A stretch of 64,000 bases of DNA from Vibrio aerogenes (GCF_024346755.1 NZ_AP024861.1:3348001-3412000), one strand, 5' to 3'. Counted from the stretch's first letter, positions 21,251-30,299 are shown. Numbers and translations are program-made. The notes: generated from the letters alone by a model not told the origin.

Positions 21251-22999
21251 ATGTTATCAAATAGCCCTTTTAAACTGCCGAGAAAGACCCCCTTCGGCCT
21301 TGGCGAACATCTGACAGAGTGGGCAACCGGATTACGTAAGCTCGATAAATTTTATGCCCAGCGTCCTGCAGGTTGCGATACCAGAGAGTTCTTAAGGTTT
21401 ACGCTGGAAATTCTTGGCATTGATTATCAGGTCGTGAAAGGTGGTCTGGGACATATTCCTGCTTCGGGCCCGGCTGTCATTGTCGCGAATCATCCTCTGG
21501 GCTGTGTTGAAGGTGTGATTCTGGCAGAGCTTCTTCTTCAGGTCCGTTCTGATGTACAAATTCTGGCAAACCATTATCTGAAAACCGTCCCTGAACTGGA
21601 TTCACTTTTCATCGGTGTAGACGTGTTTAAACCCAACTCAAATCTTTCTGCTGTACGGGCTGCACACCGGCATCTCGCTGATGGCGGGCTGCTGCTGATT
21701 TTCCCGGCCGGTGAAGTTTCTCACCTTGTCAAAGACAAACAGCAACGTCTGCAGGATATTGAATGGAGCCAGTCGGTCAGTAAACTGGTCCGGAAAAATA
21801 AAGCGATCTCTGTACCGGTATTTATTAACGGGCAGAATTCAAAACGTTTTTATATGGCTGGTAAAATTCATCCGCTGCTCAGAACGCTGATGCTCGGACG
21901 TGAATTACTGAACAAGAAGTCATCCAAACCGATTGAAATTGCCATTGGCCAGCAAATTCAGTTTAAAGAAATGAAATCGCTGACTGATGAGCAGCTGGTT
22001 CATTACCTGCGTTTTAATACATATTTACTCAACCCGGCCACGAAACAGCTGCGGAACAAAGAAATGGGTGATCAAAGCCTGCCACCGATTGCCGGACGCT
22101 TACCCATCGAAGATCTGAAACAGGATATTGACCGTCTGACCCCGGAAGAGCATCTGTTAACCCATAACGAATTTGATGTGTACTGTGCCCGGCCAGAGTC
22201 CATTCCGGCAATCATGCATGAAATTGGCAGGGTTCGTGAGCAAAATTTCCGTCAGGTTGGTGAAGGAACAGGTTTGTCTCTGGATGTTGATAAATTTGAT
22301 CGCGATTATTTGCATCTGTTCATCTGGGATCAGGATAAAGAACAGTTAGTCGGTGCCTATCGCCTCGGACTGGTTGATCAACTGATGGAAAGACACGGCT
22401 TATCCGGTCTGTATTCCAGCACCTTGTTTAATTATGACCCGAAATTCATTCAAAAGATGGGTAAATGCATTGAAATGGGGCGTTCCGTCGTTGCAGAAGC
22501 ATACCAGCGAAATATGACCTCTTTGCTGCTGCTCTGGAAAGGGATCGCCACATATGTCAGCCGTAATCCCGAATATACCCACCTGTTCGGCCCGGTCAGT
22601 ATCAGTAACGACTATAGTGAAGATGCCCGTCAAATCCTGACAGAAAGTCTCTCCGTCAATTACTACGATCAGCAGCAGGCCCAGCTGGTCTCTCCGACCA
22701 ACCCATTACCGAAAAATCATCATTATGACTGGCATAAATCTCTGTTAAATGCCTTGTCTGATTTGCAGTTACTTTCCCGCCTGATCGCCCGGATTGATGA
22801 TGGCAAAGGTGTTCCGGTTTTATTGCGCCAATACCTGAGCCTGAACGGGAAACTGGTCTGTTTCAATGTCGATCCTGACTTTAACGACGCCCTTGATGGC
22901 CTGATTGTGGTTGACCTGCGTCAGGTGCAGGAAAAAACACTGGGCCGGTATATGGGCAACGAACACGCCAAAGAATACCTGACCTGTCATCAAAAATAG
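21251..22999 (+). CDS. olsF: Bifunctional ornithine-lipid synthase-like acyltransferase (OlsF)
   Basis: A 582-residue two-domain protein. The N-terminal half (about residues 70-270) is a PlsC-like O-acyltransferase with ANHPLGCVEG and later FPAGEVSHL. The C-terminal half (about 300-560) is a GNAT-like OlsB-type N-acyltransferase. The fusion corresponds to OlsF proteins of Serratia and Vibrio, which make lyso-ornithine lipid and then acylate it, giving phosphorus-free membrane lipids; older annotation calls them hemolysins. No signal peptide is present, so it is expected at the inner face of the cytoplasmic membrane. GAGG precedes the ATG. It is a single gene, followed by a hairpin. No Pho box was verified. 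Confidence 0.85.
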   Translation: MLSNSPFKLPRKTPFGLGEHLTEWATGLRKLDKFYAQRPAGCDTREFLRFTLEILGIDYQVVKGGLGHIPASGPAVIVANHPLGCVEGVILAELLLQVRSDVQILANHYLKTVPELDSLFIGVDVFKPNSNLSAVRAAHRHLADGGLLLIFPAGEVSHLVKDKQQRLQDIEWSQSVSKLVRKNKAISVPVFINGQNSKRFYMAGKIHPLLRTLMLGRELLNKKSSKPIEIAIGQQIQFKEMKSLTDEQLVHYLRFNTYLLNPATKQLRNKEMGDQSLPPIAGRLPIEDLKQDIDRLTPEEHLLTHNEFDVYCARPESIPAIMHEIGRVREQNFRQVGEGTGLSLDVDKFDRDYLHLFIWDQDKEQLVGAYRLGLVDQLMERHGLSGLYSSTLFNYDPKFIQKMGKCIEMGRSVVAEAYQRNMTSLLLLWKGIATYVSRNPEYTHLFGPVSISNDYSEDARQILTESLSVNYYDQQQAQLVSPTNPLPKNHHYDWHKSLLNALSDLQLLSRLIARIDDGKGVPVLLRQYLSLNGKLVCFNVDPDFNDALDGLIVVDLRQVQEKTLGRYMGNEHAKEYLTCHQK

Positions 23000-23028
23000 T
23001 CATTCAATCGTGATGAGATAACCACCTC

Positions 23029-23066
23029 GCTTCTCCGGTATTACACCGCCAGTGGGCCGGAGAAGC
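23029..23066 (+). terminator. Hairpin after olsF
   Basis: A perfect 10-bp stem GCTTCTCCGG / CCGGAGAAGC with an 18-nt loop, 29 bp after the olsF stop. It has no U-run, so it is an atypical terminator or a 3' stabilising structure. Confidence 0.45.
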
Positions 23067-23191
23067 GCCTTCCCCCTCATTCATTATCAAATAAACCAAT
23101 CCCCCGTGAATCGCCCGGCTCTCCCCGATTAAGACAGCTCAGTTCCGGTTAACTTGACGCATATAATCATCCGGTGACAGGAAAAAATATC

Positions 23192-24091
23192 ATGAAACAC
23201 CTTAACCTGACCGCCCCGGTTGGCGCCGGGGCAGTGAATGAACCTGACGATGTGCTGAATATCCAACGGGCTTTGAATCAGATTGCTGAAAAAATCGGAC
23301 TGACCACACCCCTTGCGGAAGATGGCAGAATCCTGACAGATAATCATGACTCTCCAACCTGCAATGCTATCGGTTTAATGCAGCAGACGCTGTGTCAGTT
23401 TCAACATCCGGACATGCGGATTGACTGCAACGGTAAAACCCACAAAACACTGGATCTGGCGCTGGAACCCGAAGTCAGCTTTGAAGAGATGTTCACCGCC
23501 GGGGGATCACCTCAGCAAGGACTGACAGAAGATGATTTTCACGCGGCGTCTGAAGTACTTCGTTGCGAAACCGCTGCCATTCAGGCCGTTTCCGAAGTGG
23601 AGTCAGCAGGGAGCGGATTCTTCAGTAACAAGCTGCCAATCATCCTGTTTGAAGCCCACAAATTTTCCGGTTTTACCCATCACAGATTTGATGACACTCA
23701 CCCGCACATTTCTTCCCGCAAATGGGACCGCTCACTTTATCTGGGAGGAGAAAAAGAGTATGACCGGCTGAAGCAGGCGATGGCGCTTGACAGCACTGCC
23801 GCACTGAAATCAGCCTCTTACGGACGTTACCAGCTGATGGGATTCAATTACCAAAGCGCGGGCTACGACAATGTTCAGAGCCTGGTTCACAGCATGGTGA
23901 CGTCCGAACGCAATCACCTGATGGCCTTTATTCACTTCATTAAGTCAAACCCGAAACTACATCAGGCCATGCAGCGTCTGAACTGGCCGGAATTTGCCCG
24001 TGAATATAACGGCCCCGGCTACGCCGCCAATCACTATGATGTCCGCCTGCAAACCGCTTATGAGCATTTTAATCAGCATGCGCATAAGTAG
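23192..24091 (+). CDS. Muramidase-type peptidoglycan hydrolase (DUF3380-like)
   Basis: A 299-residue protein with an N-terminal peptidoglycan-binding-like region (about 1-110) and a C-terminal N-acetylmuramidase domain. Its features are AIQAVSEVESAGSGF (with the catalytic Glu of the family), PIILFEAHKFSG, ASYGRYQLMGFNY and REYNGPGYA. This domain is known from phage endolysins and some exported effectors, and cleaves the MurNAc-GlcNAc bond. No signal peptide is visible, so export would need another route, or it may be phage-derived. I use the ATG at 23192 with AGGA upstream; the longer frame would start with GTG at 23174. The following operon begins 77 bp downstream in the same direction. Confidence 0.82.
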   Translation: MKHLNLTAPVGAGAVNEPDDVLNIQRALNQIAEKIGLTTPLAEDGRILTDNHDSPTCNAIGLMQQTLCQFQHPDMRIDCNGKTHKTLDLALEPEVSFEEMFTAGGSPQQGLTEDDFHAASEVLRCETAAIQAVSEVESAGSGFFSNKLPIILFEAHKFSGFTHHRFDDTHPHISSRKWDRSLYLGGEKEYDRLKQAMALDSTAALKSASYGRYQLMGFNYQSAGYDNVQSLVHSMVTSERNHLMAFIHFIKSNPKLHQAMQRLNWPEFAREYNGPGYAANHYDVRLQTAYEHFNQHAHK

Positions 24092-24168
24092 TTGCCTGAT
24101 ACCGATTTTCCTGAATCGATTCTTTCATCAATCAATCATCCCGCAGATCCATGAGAAGGAGCTGAATT

Positions 24169-25014
24169 TTGATTACATCCAATATCCGGGAAACAGCGAA
24201 AGCATACGATAGTTATCATGGCATTGGGCTGTACTGTACCCGTTATCCTCAAGCGAATGCCCGTGTACTGAACACCATTTTTGATGTGTTATCAAAGATG
24301 CCAAAACCGTGTCGGGTACTGGATTATGGCTGTGGATATGGTCGCTATCTCTATCCGATCCTCAAACAGACCCAACACCATGTTTATGGATATGATATCA
24401 GCGAAGTGGCGATTTCACAGGCCTTGACGAACCTGAATGAGTTTCAGGAACGAATGTCACTCTTCAACCATCATGAGACACTGGATGATGCACTGAATCA
24501 TGGTGACCATAACAATAGTAATCATAACAAGAGTGACCATAACAAGAGTGATCATGCAGGAAAGATCGATGCAGGATTACTGCTGTTTGGCGTTTTGTCT
24601 CACCTGAAAGGGAAAGATGAACGATGCCGGTTATTAAAGTGGTTTTATCAGCATCTGCACCCGGATCATGGCCGGTTAATTCTGTCTGTTCCGAACCGGC
24701 GACGGCGTTTTCTGTATCATCAGTGGCAGACAAAACGCCATCATCCGGAAATACCAGCTGGCGATATTACTTATCACCGGCATCAGTCTGGCCGGAAAAT
24801 CCCGCTCTATTATCATCTCTATCAATGCCATGAACTGACATCAGAACTGGAAGAAGCCGGATTTGAACTTGAGCATTTAACTGCCGAAAGTTTTTTTCCG
24901 GAACGGACTGTGCTCAATTCCCCTTTATTAAGCAAGCTCGACCACAGACTCTGTGAATGCCTTCCGGTATCTGCAGGCTACGGTATCCTGGCTGTGGCGA
25001 GGAGGCGGACATGA
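24169..25014 (+). CDS. Class I SAM-dependent methyltransferase, TTG start
   Basis: A 281-residue soluble methyltransferase. Motif I is VLDYGCGYGRYL (about residues 48-59), followed by the acidic motif II region GYDISEVAI and LILSVPNRRRRF further on. The TTG at 24169 is the start I accept, because AAGGAG lies seven bases upstream and no ATG gives the full domain. A short Asn/His/Lys/Ser/Asp repeat (NHNKSDHNKSDH, about residues 115-127) is a recent-looking duplication in a loop. Its stop overlaps the start of the SBP-permease gene (ATGA), so it is the first gene of a coupled operon. The substrate is unknown. Confidence 0.85.
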   Translation: MITSNIRETAKAYDSYHGIGLYCTRYPQANARVLNTIFDVLSKMPKPCRVLDYGCGYGRYLYPILKQTQHHVYGYDISEVAISQALTNLNEFQERMSLFNHHETLDDALNHGDHNNSNHNKSDHNKSDHAGKIDAGLLLFGVLSHLKGKDERCRLLKWFYQHLHPDHGRLILSVPNRRRRFLYHQWQTKRHHPEIPAGDITYHRHQSGRKIPLYYHLYQCHELTSELEEAGFELEHLTAESFFPERTVLNSPLLSKLDHRLCECLPVSAGYGILAVARRRT

Positions 25015-26567
25015 AATATCGTCACACCTTCTTCCTGTGTCTGCTCTGCTGTATCTGGCTACAATCTGCTTATGCCGCTGATTTATTAGAAAAAATCAGA
25101 GACAGGGGCGTCATCGTGATCGGCGTTAAAATCGACTATCCCCCCTGGGGAATGATCGATAAAAACCAGCAACACGCCGGATTTGAGCCCGATATCGGGC
25201 GGCAAATTGCCAAAGAACTGAATGTTAAAGTCAGGTTCAAGGCCGTCACCAGTGCCAACCGCTTTCAAAAACTGAATGAAAAAGATGTTGATATGCTGAT
25301 CGCAACCGTCGGTGATACCCAGAAAAGACATCAACAAGTCCATATGGTTCTTCCTCACTATTTCCGCAGTGGTGTCACCGTACTGGCCCACTACAGCAAA
25401 GAGATCCGGCTCTGGGCTGATCTGATCGGGAAACCGGTCTGTTTAACAGCAGGGGCCTATTTCAACAAAACGCTGGTACAAAACTACCGGATAGAACCGA
25501 TTATTCTGATGAGTAACCGGGATGTAAAGCTGGCGCTGCTCACCAATAAATGTCAGGCATGGGCTTATGACAACAGCAGTCTGTTTCACCTGAGTCAAAT
25601 GCCTCAATGGCAGGATTATGAACTGCCGCTGGAGTCAATTCTGCCCATCCACTGGTCACTGGTTACCCGAAAAGATACGGCTTCAAAATCGCTGGCTTCA
25701 TGGTTATCCGGGTTTCTGATCAAACATATCCGTCAGGGGGATTTACTGACCTGGGCCAAAGGCTGGGATTTGCCGGATCAACACTATCTTCAACAACAAC
25801 ATCAGCTCTGGCTGAGCAAGGATGAAAACGGTCAGCCGGTGTGTAGTCACTTCCCTTCCGCGGCCAACCGGGGGCTCTGTTTCGAACCCACATTGAGCCT
25901 GACAAATCCCTCAACCCATACTTACTGGCCATTTGACAAATTTGACAGCGAGTTACTGGCTCAGTCTTTACTGCATACCGTCTTTTATACCTTACTCGCA
26001 CTGATCATCACTGTGGTCATTGCCATCACCTTTTCGTTCCTGACGCTGTATACACCGGCCTGGTTTGGAAAAGCCATGGCTTTTCTCACCCATATTCAGA
26101 GCACGATTCCCCCGATTCTGATGTTGTATCTGGTGTATTTCGGTGCTCTGTCTTACTGGTACGACGCGGGTCAGGAATCGATTCTGGATGGTGTCAGTAT
26201 CTCTTTGATCGTCCTGTCACTCTATGCTGCCGCCGGCATCAATAATCTGGTCATTTCATCCTCATTAAGTGGCGGCAAACTGATTCATCGATACATGAAA
26301 AATTATACAGGCGTGAAGGCCAACCTGATCAATCTGGCAAAGGCTGCCGGGCTGGCAAGTGTGGTTGCTTCTCCCAATGCCGTACTCGTGATTAACAGTC
26401 TGGTCGCCAGCACCGGTCAACCGGTTTTACTGATGAGCCTGCTGGCTGCATTTTATTACACCGAAGTCATGCTGTTTACAGCACTCACTGAATCCTGCAT
26501 GTCCGCTTTCCGGGCCCGCTATGCCCGCAACACCGTCAGTAAAACATTGCCCGGAGACCCGTTATGA
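25011..26567 (+). CDS. Fused solute-binding protein and ABC permease
   Basis: A 518-residue fusion. It starts with a signal peptide (MKYRHTFFLCLLCCIWLQSAYA) and a family-3 solute-binding domain (about residues 25-265: GFEPDIGRQIAKEL, NRFQKLNEKDVDMLIA), typical of polar amino-acid or related receptors. A membrane domain with about five helices follows from residue ~330, containing STIPPILMLYLVYFGAL and a degenerate EAA-like loop (NLAKAAGLASVV). The start at 25011 overlaps the methyltransferase stop and follows GAGGAGG. Binding-protein/permease fusions normally work with an ATPase, but none is in this operon or window. The neighbouring Cache-channel protein suggests a sensory use of the bound solute. 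Confidence 0.85.
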   Translation: MKYRHTFFLCLLCCIWLQSAYAADLLEKIRDRGVIVIGVKIDYPPWGMIDKNQQHAGFEPDIGRQIAKELNVKVRFKAVTSANRFQKLNEKDVDMLIATVGDTQKRHQQVHMVLPHYFRSGVTVLAHYSKEIRLWADLIGKPVCLTAGAYFNKTLVQNYRIEPIILMSNRDVKLALLTNKCQAWAYDNSSLFHLSQMPQWQDYELPLESILPIHWSLVTRKDTASKSLASWLSGFLIKHIRQGDLLTWAKGWDLPDQHYLQQQHQLWLSKDENGQPVCSHFPSAANRGLCFEPTLSLTNPSTHTYWPFDKFDSELLAQSLLHTVFYTLLALIITVVIAITFSFLTLYTPAWFGKAMAFLTHIQSTIPPILMLYLVYFGALSYWYDAGQESILDGVSISLIVLSLYAAAGINNLVISSSLSGGKLIHRYMKNYTGVKANLINLAKAAGLASVVASPNAVLVINSLVASTGQPVLLMSLLAAFYYTEVMLFTALTESCMSAFRARYARNTVSKTLPGDPL

Positions 26568-27202
26568 GTCACTCAGAATTGTATGCTTTAACGCTGTTAT
26601 TATTACCGGCATTTACCTATAACCTGCTGATTTCACTGCTGGCAACCGTAGCCGGCATTCCAACCGGATGGGTGCTCAGTCTGTTGAGCCTGACCTCCTG
26701 CCGTTGGTTTCATCCGATCGCACGGCTGATACAGTCAGTCTTCTGTAATGTACCCAGTTTTGTCTTGCTGTTTTATCTGACCATGATCATGCCTTCTCAT
26801 CTGGAGTTATTCAGCTTTCAGTGGCAACTCTCCCCGCTCATCAAAACCGTGATTGCGCTGGCCATCCCGGTGACCGGCTACAGCTGTGATGCATTTATAC
26901 AGCAGCATCAGGGACACAAAGCCATCACTCTGGCAGCACTCAAGCAATTCTTTATCGTGATTTTAATGGCCTCAACAACGGCTTCGGTGATTGGTGTGAA
27001 AGAAATTCTGGCAACAGCCAATATGTTTATCGCCTCGGCCGGTCACGCAGGCATCATGCTGCCCGTTTATGGCGTTGTCACATTCATTTTCGTCCTCTCC
27101 GGCCTGCTGATTCAGCTGATTTTTGCCATTCTGAAGCATCGCTTCATTCACAAAATCACGTCCGGGACCACCACGCGCGCTCAGGAGATCAATCATGAAT
27201 AA
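26564..27202 (+). CDS. ABC-type permease subunit (partner of the SBP-permease fusion)
   Basis: A 212-residue inner-membrane protein with about five helices, resembling the membrane domain of amino-acid ABC permeases (NLLISLLATVAGIPTGWVLS, MPSHLEL, TASVIGVKEILATANMF). The expected EAA loop is strongly degenerate (AITLAALKQFF), which makes coupling to an ATPase doubtful. The start overlaps the previous stop (ATGA) and the end overlaps the next gene by 8 bp. This implies translational coupling and fixed stoichiometry across the operon. Confidence 0.78.
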   Translation: MSHSELYALTLLLLPAFTYNLLISLLATVAGIPTGWVLSLLSLTSCRWFHPIARLIQSVFCNVPSFVLLFYLTMIMPSHLELFSFQWQLSPLIKTVIALAIPVTGYSCDAFIQQHQGHKAITLAALKQFFIVILMASTTASVIGVKEILATANMFIASAGHAGIMLPVYGVVTFIFVLSGLLIQLIFAILKHRFIHKITSGTTTRAQEINHE

Positions 27203-29306
27203 CCACATCCTGGCATCGGGGCTGACATCCAGACATCTGCGCCGGATTTCCCTGCTTTTTGCATTCTTTGCCGCCGGATTACTGTTACTCAAATTTCAGT
27301 GGCAAACACAGGTTGATACAAAAATCAGACATGATTTGGTGTATCAGAGCATTCAGGCTGGCACGCAAATCAATCAGCGGCTGGAAACACTGGCCAGTCA
27401 GACCCGGATGCTCAGGTTACAGATCATCCGGAACCATCTCAGCGATCAACAGATCCGGCAAAAAATCCGCGACGTGGTTGAGAATACCGAAGGAGTTTTC
27501 CGCAGCGGTATCGCATTCAAACGCAACCGGTGGTCCGGAAAAACAGTACTTTACTCGCCTTATTATCAGAAAGATCACCACAATACCCCGTCTCAGCAGA
27601 TTACGGACAGCTATGACTATACCCGTCAGGATTCAGCGGAAGGCGTGAGAACGCTTTGGTTCAGTCAACCCATGGAACAGGGCAATATGTGGACTGAGCC
27701 CTATTTTGACAAGCAGGCGGGTGCCTGGCTCATCACTTACGCAATGCCGTTCCGCTCAAATTATGATGGCCAACATGCCAACGGCAATGATGGTGTGGTT
27801 TTCCTCAGTATTTCCTTAAGTGAGCTGACCAATAAAATGTTTCAGCTCCATCTGGGAAATCAGGGATTCGGCGTGCTGATCTCAGGCACAGGGAAGCTGA
27901 TTACGTCTCCCGATCAATCGATTATCGGCCACAGCATTTTTCAGTTGTCACCGAAAGGTTATCCACTGCTCAATGCCATTTCCCCACTGTTACAAAGGGG
28001 AGAACTCTCCACATTCATTCATCCGCTAACCGGTCATGAGCAGTGGATGGTGCTCAGGCGGGTCGATGCGCTGAATGCATGGCTGGCACTGATCATTGAT
28101 GCCAACGAACTACGGCTGAACCGGAGTGTATCCACCTGGTACTGGGATACGGTTCCTTTCTTTGCCATTGCTGCACTGGTCACCTTACTGGCCTCGTATC
28201 ATTTCCCGGCTCAGATTCATCAGGCCACCAACCGGGTTTATACCGCTTTATCCGTTTGTCTGTTTTCCTGCCTGCTTCTGCTCTGGTATCAGGCTCTGAC
28301 ACCAAAACCACTCGCGCAGGGACAAATTCTGCTGGTGGATAAACAAAGTGCACGGATGGCATTAAAAAAAATCAGCGCTCTCTCCGCTCAAAAAGTGACC
28401 TTGCAACATGTCCAGCCGATCCGGATAGAAATTCAGTCGATTGATTTGCTCAAAGCCGATCAAATCAGTCTGATCGGAGAAGTGATTTCCTGGTCGGGAG
28501 AAAGCAGGTATCCGCCATTACAAATCGACTATGTTGAAAATATCAGCTGGTCACTAAAGCGCTCTTACCCGAAAACGCAGGTCTGGGAGTTTGTCGCAAC
28601 CATCAAACAACCTTTTGATTATGGCTCTTTCCCGCTCGATAATGAGATTATCCGGCTGACGTTGCTGCCCCCGCCTCATGACAAAAACACCGTGCTCATT
28701 CCGCAATTCTCCAGCTACCGTTCCATGCGGCCCGAATCCAGACCGGGTGTCGCCATTCAGAAAGATGAGTTCTCCGGCTGGAAATTGCTGCGGACTTACT
28801 TTAACTATCAGCAAGCGGCCTTCACCGGATACGGCGATCAGGTTCACCCGCTCAACCATCTGCCCGCCATTAATCTGGACCTGAACATCGTGATTCAGCG
28901 CAATATAACCGGCCCGATCATCAGCCATATTATGCCTCTGCTGGTGGTCAGTTTTCTGACCTACTGTATGCTCAGGCTCTGGACGAAAGATGAAAAAAAA
29001 CAAGCACTGTGGGGATTCAGCACCGCGACAGTTCTCCAGTACTGTGCATCACTGTTCTTCATCCTGATCATTGCCCATGTTGCTCTGCGGGATGCACTCA
29101 ATGCACACGGCATCATTTTTATTGAGTACTTCTACTTTCTGGCGTACCTGCAGATCATGTTTACAGCGATTGGCGCGTTGGTTTACACCTCCGGCATTCA
29201 TGTGTGGGTGTTTGAATACCAGCAGGGGGCGAGGATTAAACAGTGGTACTGGCCTTTTATTTTGCTGCTGTCTTTGTTAATTACCACGATTTTCATTGAA
29301 AAATAG
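27195..29306 (+). CDS. Cache-type sensor fused to a pentameric ligand-gated ion channel-like domain
   Basis: A 703-residue membrane protein with two halves. Residues 17-35 are TM1; 40-312 form a periplasmic double-Cache-like sensor (FRSGIAFKRN, MWTEPYFDKQAGAWLITYAMPF, FLSISLSEL); TMs follow at about 318-336 and 350-367. Residues ~372-570 look like the extracellular domain of pentameric ligand-gated channels: IRIEIQSIDLL as the first strand, FPLD at 479-482 as the Pro-loop, and LDLNIVIQRN leading into M1. Four helices follow: M1 573-595 with P581, M2 ~602-631 ending LIIAHVAL (H628), M3 with IFIEYFYFLAY, and M4 685-702. The M2-M3 stretch resembles GLIC closely. Channel activity is inferred, not shown. 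It overlaps the upstream permease gene by 8 bp. Confidence 0.78.
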   Translation: MNNHILASGLTSRHLRRISLLFAFFAAGLLLLKFQWQTQVDTKIRHDLVYQSIQAGTQINQRLETLASQTRMLRLQIIRNHLSDQQIRQKIRDVVENTEGVFRSGIAFKRNRWSGKTVLYSPYYQKDHHNTPSQQITDSYDYTRQDSAEGVRTLWFSQPMEQGNMWTEPYFDKQAGAWLITYAMPFRSNYDGQHANGNDGVVFLSISLSELTNKMFQLHLGNQGFGVLISGTGKLITSPDQSIIGHSIFQLSPKGYPLLNAISPLLQRGELSTFIHPLTGHEQWMVLRRVDALNAWLALIIDANELRLNRSVSTWYWDTVPFFAIAALVTLLASYHFPAQIHQATNRVYTALSVCLFSCLLLLWYQALTPKPLAQGQILLVDKQSARMALKKISALSAQKVTLQHVQPIRIEIQSIDLLKADQISLIGEVISWSGESRYPPLQIDYVENISWSLKRSYPKTQVWEFVATIKQPFDYGSFPLDNEIIRLTLLPPPHDKNTVLIPQFSSYRSMRPESRPGVAIQKDEFSGWKLLRTYFNYQQAAFTGYGDQVHPLNHLPAINLDLNIVIQRNITGPIISHIMPLLVVSFLTYCMLRLWTKDEKKQALWGFSTATVLQYCASLFFILIIAHVALRDALNAHGIIFIEYFYFLAYLQIMFTAIGALVYTSGIHVWVFEYQQGARIKQWYWPFILLLSLLITTIFIEK

Positions 29307-29331
29307 CAACGGAGACAGATAACCAGCCCCA

Positions 29332-29356
29332 TAAAAACCACCCGGTATAAGGGTGG
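29332..29356 (-). terminator. Rho-independent terminator of the GNAT gene
   Basis: On the minus strand, CCACCC and GGGTGG with a 7-nt loop are followed by TTTTTAT. It lies about 50 bp after the GNAT stop, between convergent genes. Confidence 0.6.
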
Positions 29357-29404
29357 CAGGATAAATCATTTTCTGATCCGGATTGATATCAGTTTTTTTG
29401 AGGG

Positions 29405-29845
29405 TTACTCTGGCTGAAGCAGCATTTCATATTCAGCTTCCGACTCACCCACTGGCTTAAAGCCCAGACGCAGATAAAGCCGTTGTGCCGGGTTCGATTT
29501 GATCACACTCAGCCCGACACTGGCACCGATTGTCCGGGCTTGATCGATCACCGACTGAATCACCTGCCGGCCAATCTTTCTGTTCTGATAATCCGGGTGG
29601 ATCTGAATCTGAAAAATATACCACTGATGTTGTTCAGTCAGATAAACCGCTTTAAATAAACCAGCGGCAACACCATCACATTCAATGATCCGGGCGTGTT
29701 CAAATTCGTACCGGACTCTTTGCAGATAATCCTCACGCCCGGTTGGCATCCCCACCGCTTCGAGATAACGCCGCATGGTCAGATCTCTCAACTCAATTAA
29801 GAAACCGATATCCGATGACTGTGCTTTTCTGAGTGTCATCTCCAT
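29405..29845 (-). CDS. GNAT-family N-acetyltransferase
   Basis: A 146-residue single-domain acetyltransferase. The acetyl-CoA-binding motif A is clear (IQIHPDYQNRKIGRQVI, the Q-x-x-x-G-x-x type), with SNPAQRLYLRLGFKPVGE near the end as motif B. Such proteins transfer acetyl groups to small amines or protein N-termini; the target cannot be told from sequence. It is convergent with the Cache-channel operon and appears to be transcribed alone. The N-terminus (RKAQSSDIGFLIELRDLTMRRYL) is complete for the family. Confidence 0.88.
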   Translation of the reverse strand: MEMTLRKAQSSDIGFLIELRDLTMRRYLEAVGMPTGREDYLQRVRYEFEHARIIECDGVAAGLFKAVYLTEQHQWYIFQIQIHPDYQNRKIGRQVIQSVIDQARTIGASVGLSVIKSNPAQRLYLRLGFKPVGESEAEYEMLLQPE

Positions 29846-29997
29846 ATTGAGTCCATCCTTTTCCGGGTTAGAAGCCGGTCAAAGTATAGCAAATGTGGCT
29901 GGGGGGCAATTAGCCACATCACATAATACTCACAGATAAAAACAACCAGACATCCGTTGCTTTTTCCGGTAATGACAGACAGAAAAACAAAACAGAC

Positions 29998-30204
29998 TTA
30001 TAAAGCTTTTTGACAGGGAGTAATCTGTTGCTCACCAAAAGCAAGTAATTTAATTTCCATGAGTACCCCGAAGTACTCCACATGAATACAAGGCTCACTC
30101 TGTTGCTTAAGCTGATTGTTTAATTCCACCAGAAGATCCGCGATAAAGTTTTTAACAGATTGGTCGGCTTCTGCCAGATTCGTCGTTAACTGGTTCTGAT
30201 TCAT
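29998..30204 (-). CDS. Small hypothetical protein
   Basis: A 68-residue protein of unknown family. It is supported as a gene by a good ribosome binding site (AGGTGA) five bases before the ATG. It has no signal peptide or membrane segment and a helical first half (TTNLAEADQSVKNFIADLLVELNN). It is divergent from the hydrolase gene across about 95 bp. Confidence 0.55.
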   Translation of the reverse strand: MNQNQLTTNLAEADQSVKNFIADLLVELNNQLKQQSEPCIHVEYFGVLMEIKLLAFGEQQITPCQKAL

Positions 30205-30299
30205 ATTTCACCTGCCCGTTGATTTGAAGCGTATCCGATTACACGATTATTTTTATGGATGATTTATATTGCTTCTTCTACCTAATGATGGAGAAGACA

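Noticed and set aside
24957..25010. Longer start for the SBP-permease fusion
   Set aside because: The 18 extra residues overlap the methyltransferase and precede a normal signal peptide; ATG 25011 has a strong GAGGAGG site.
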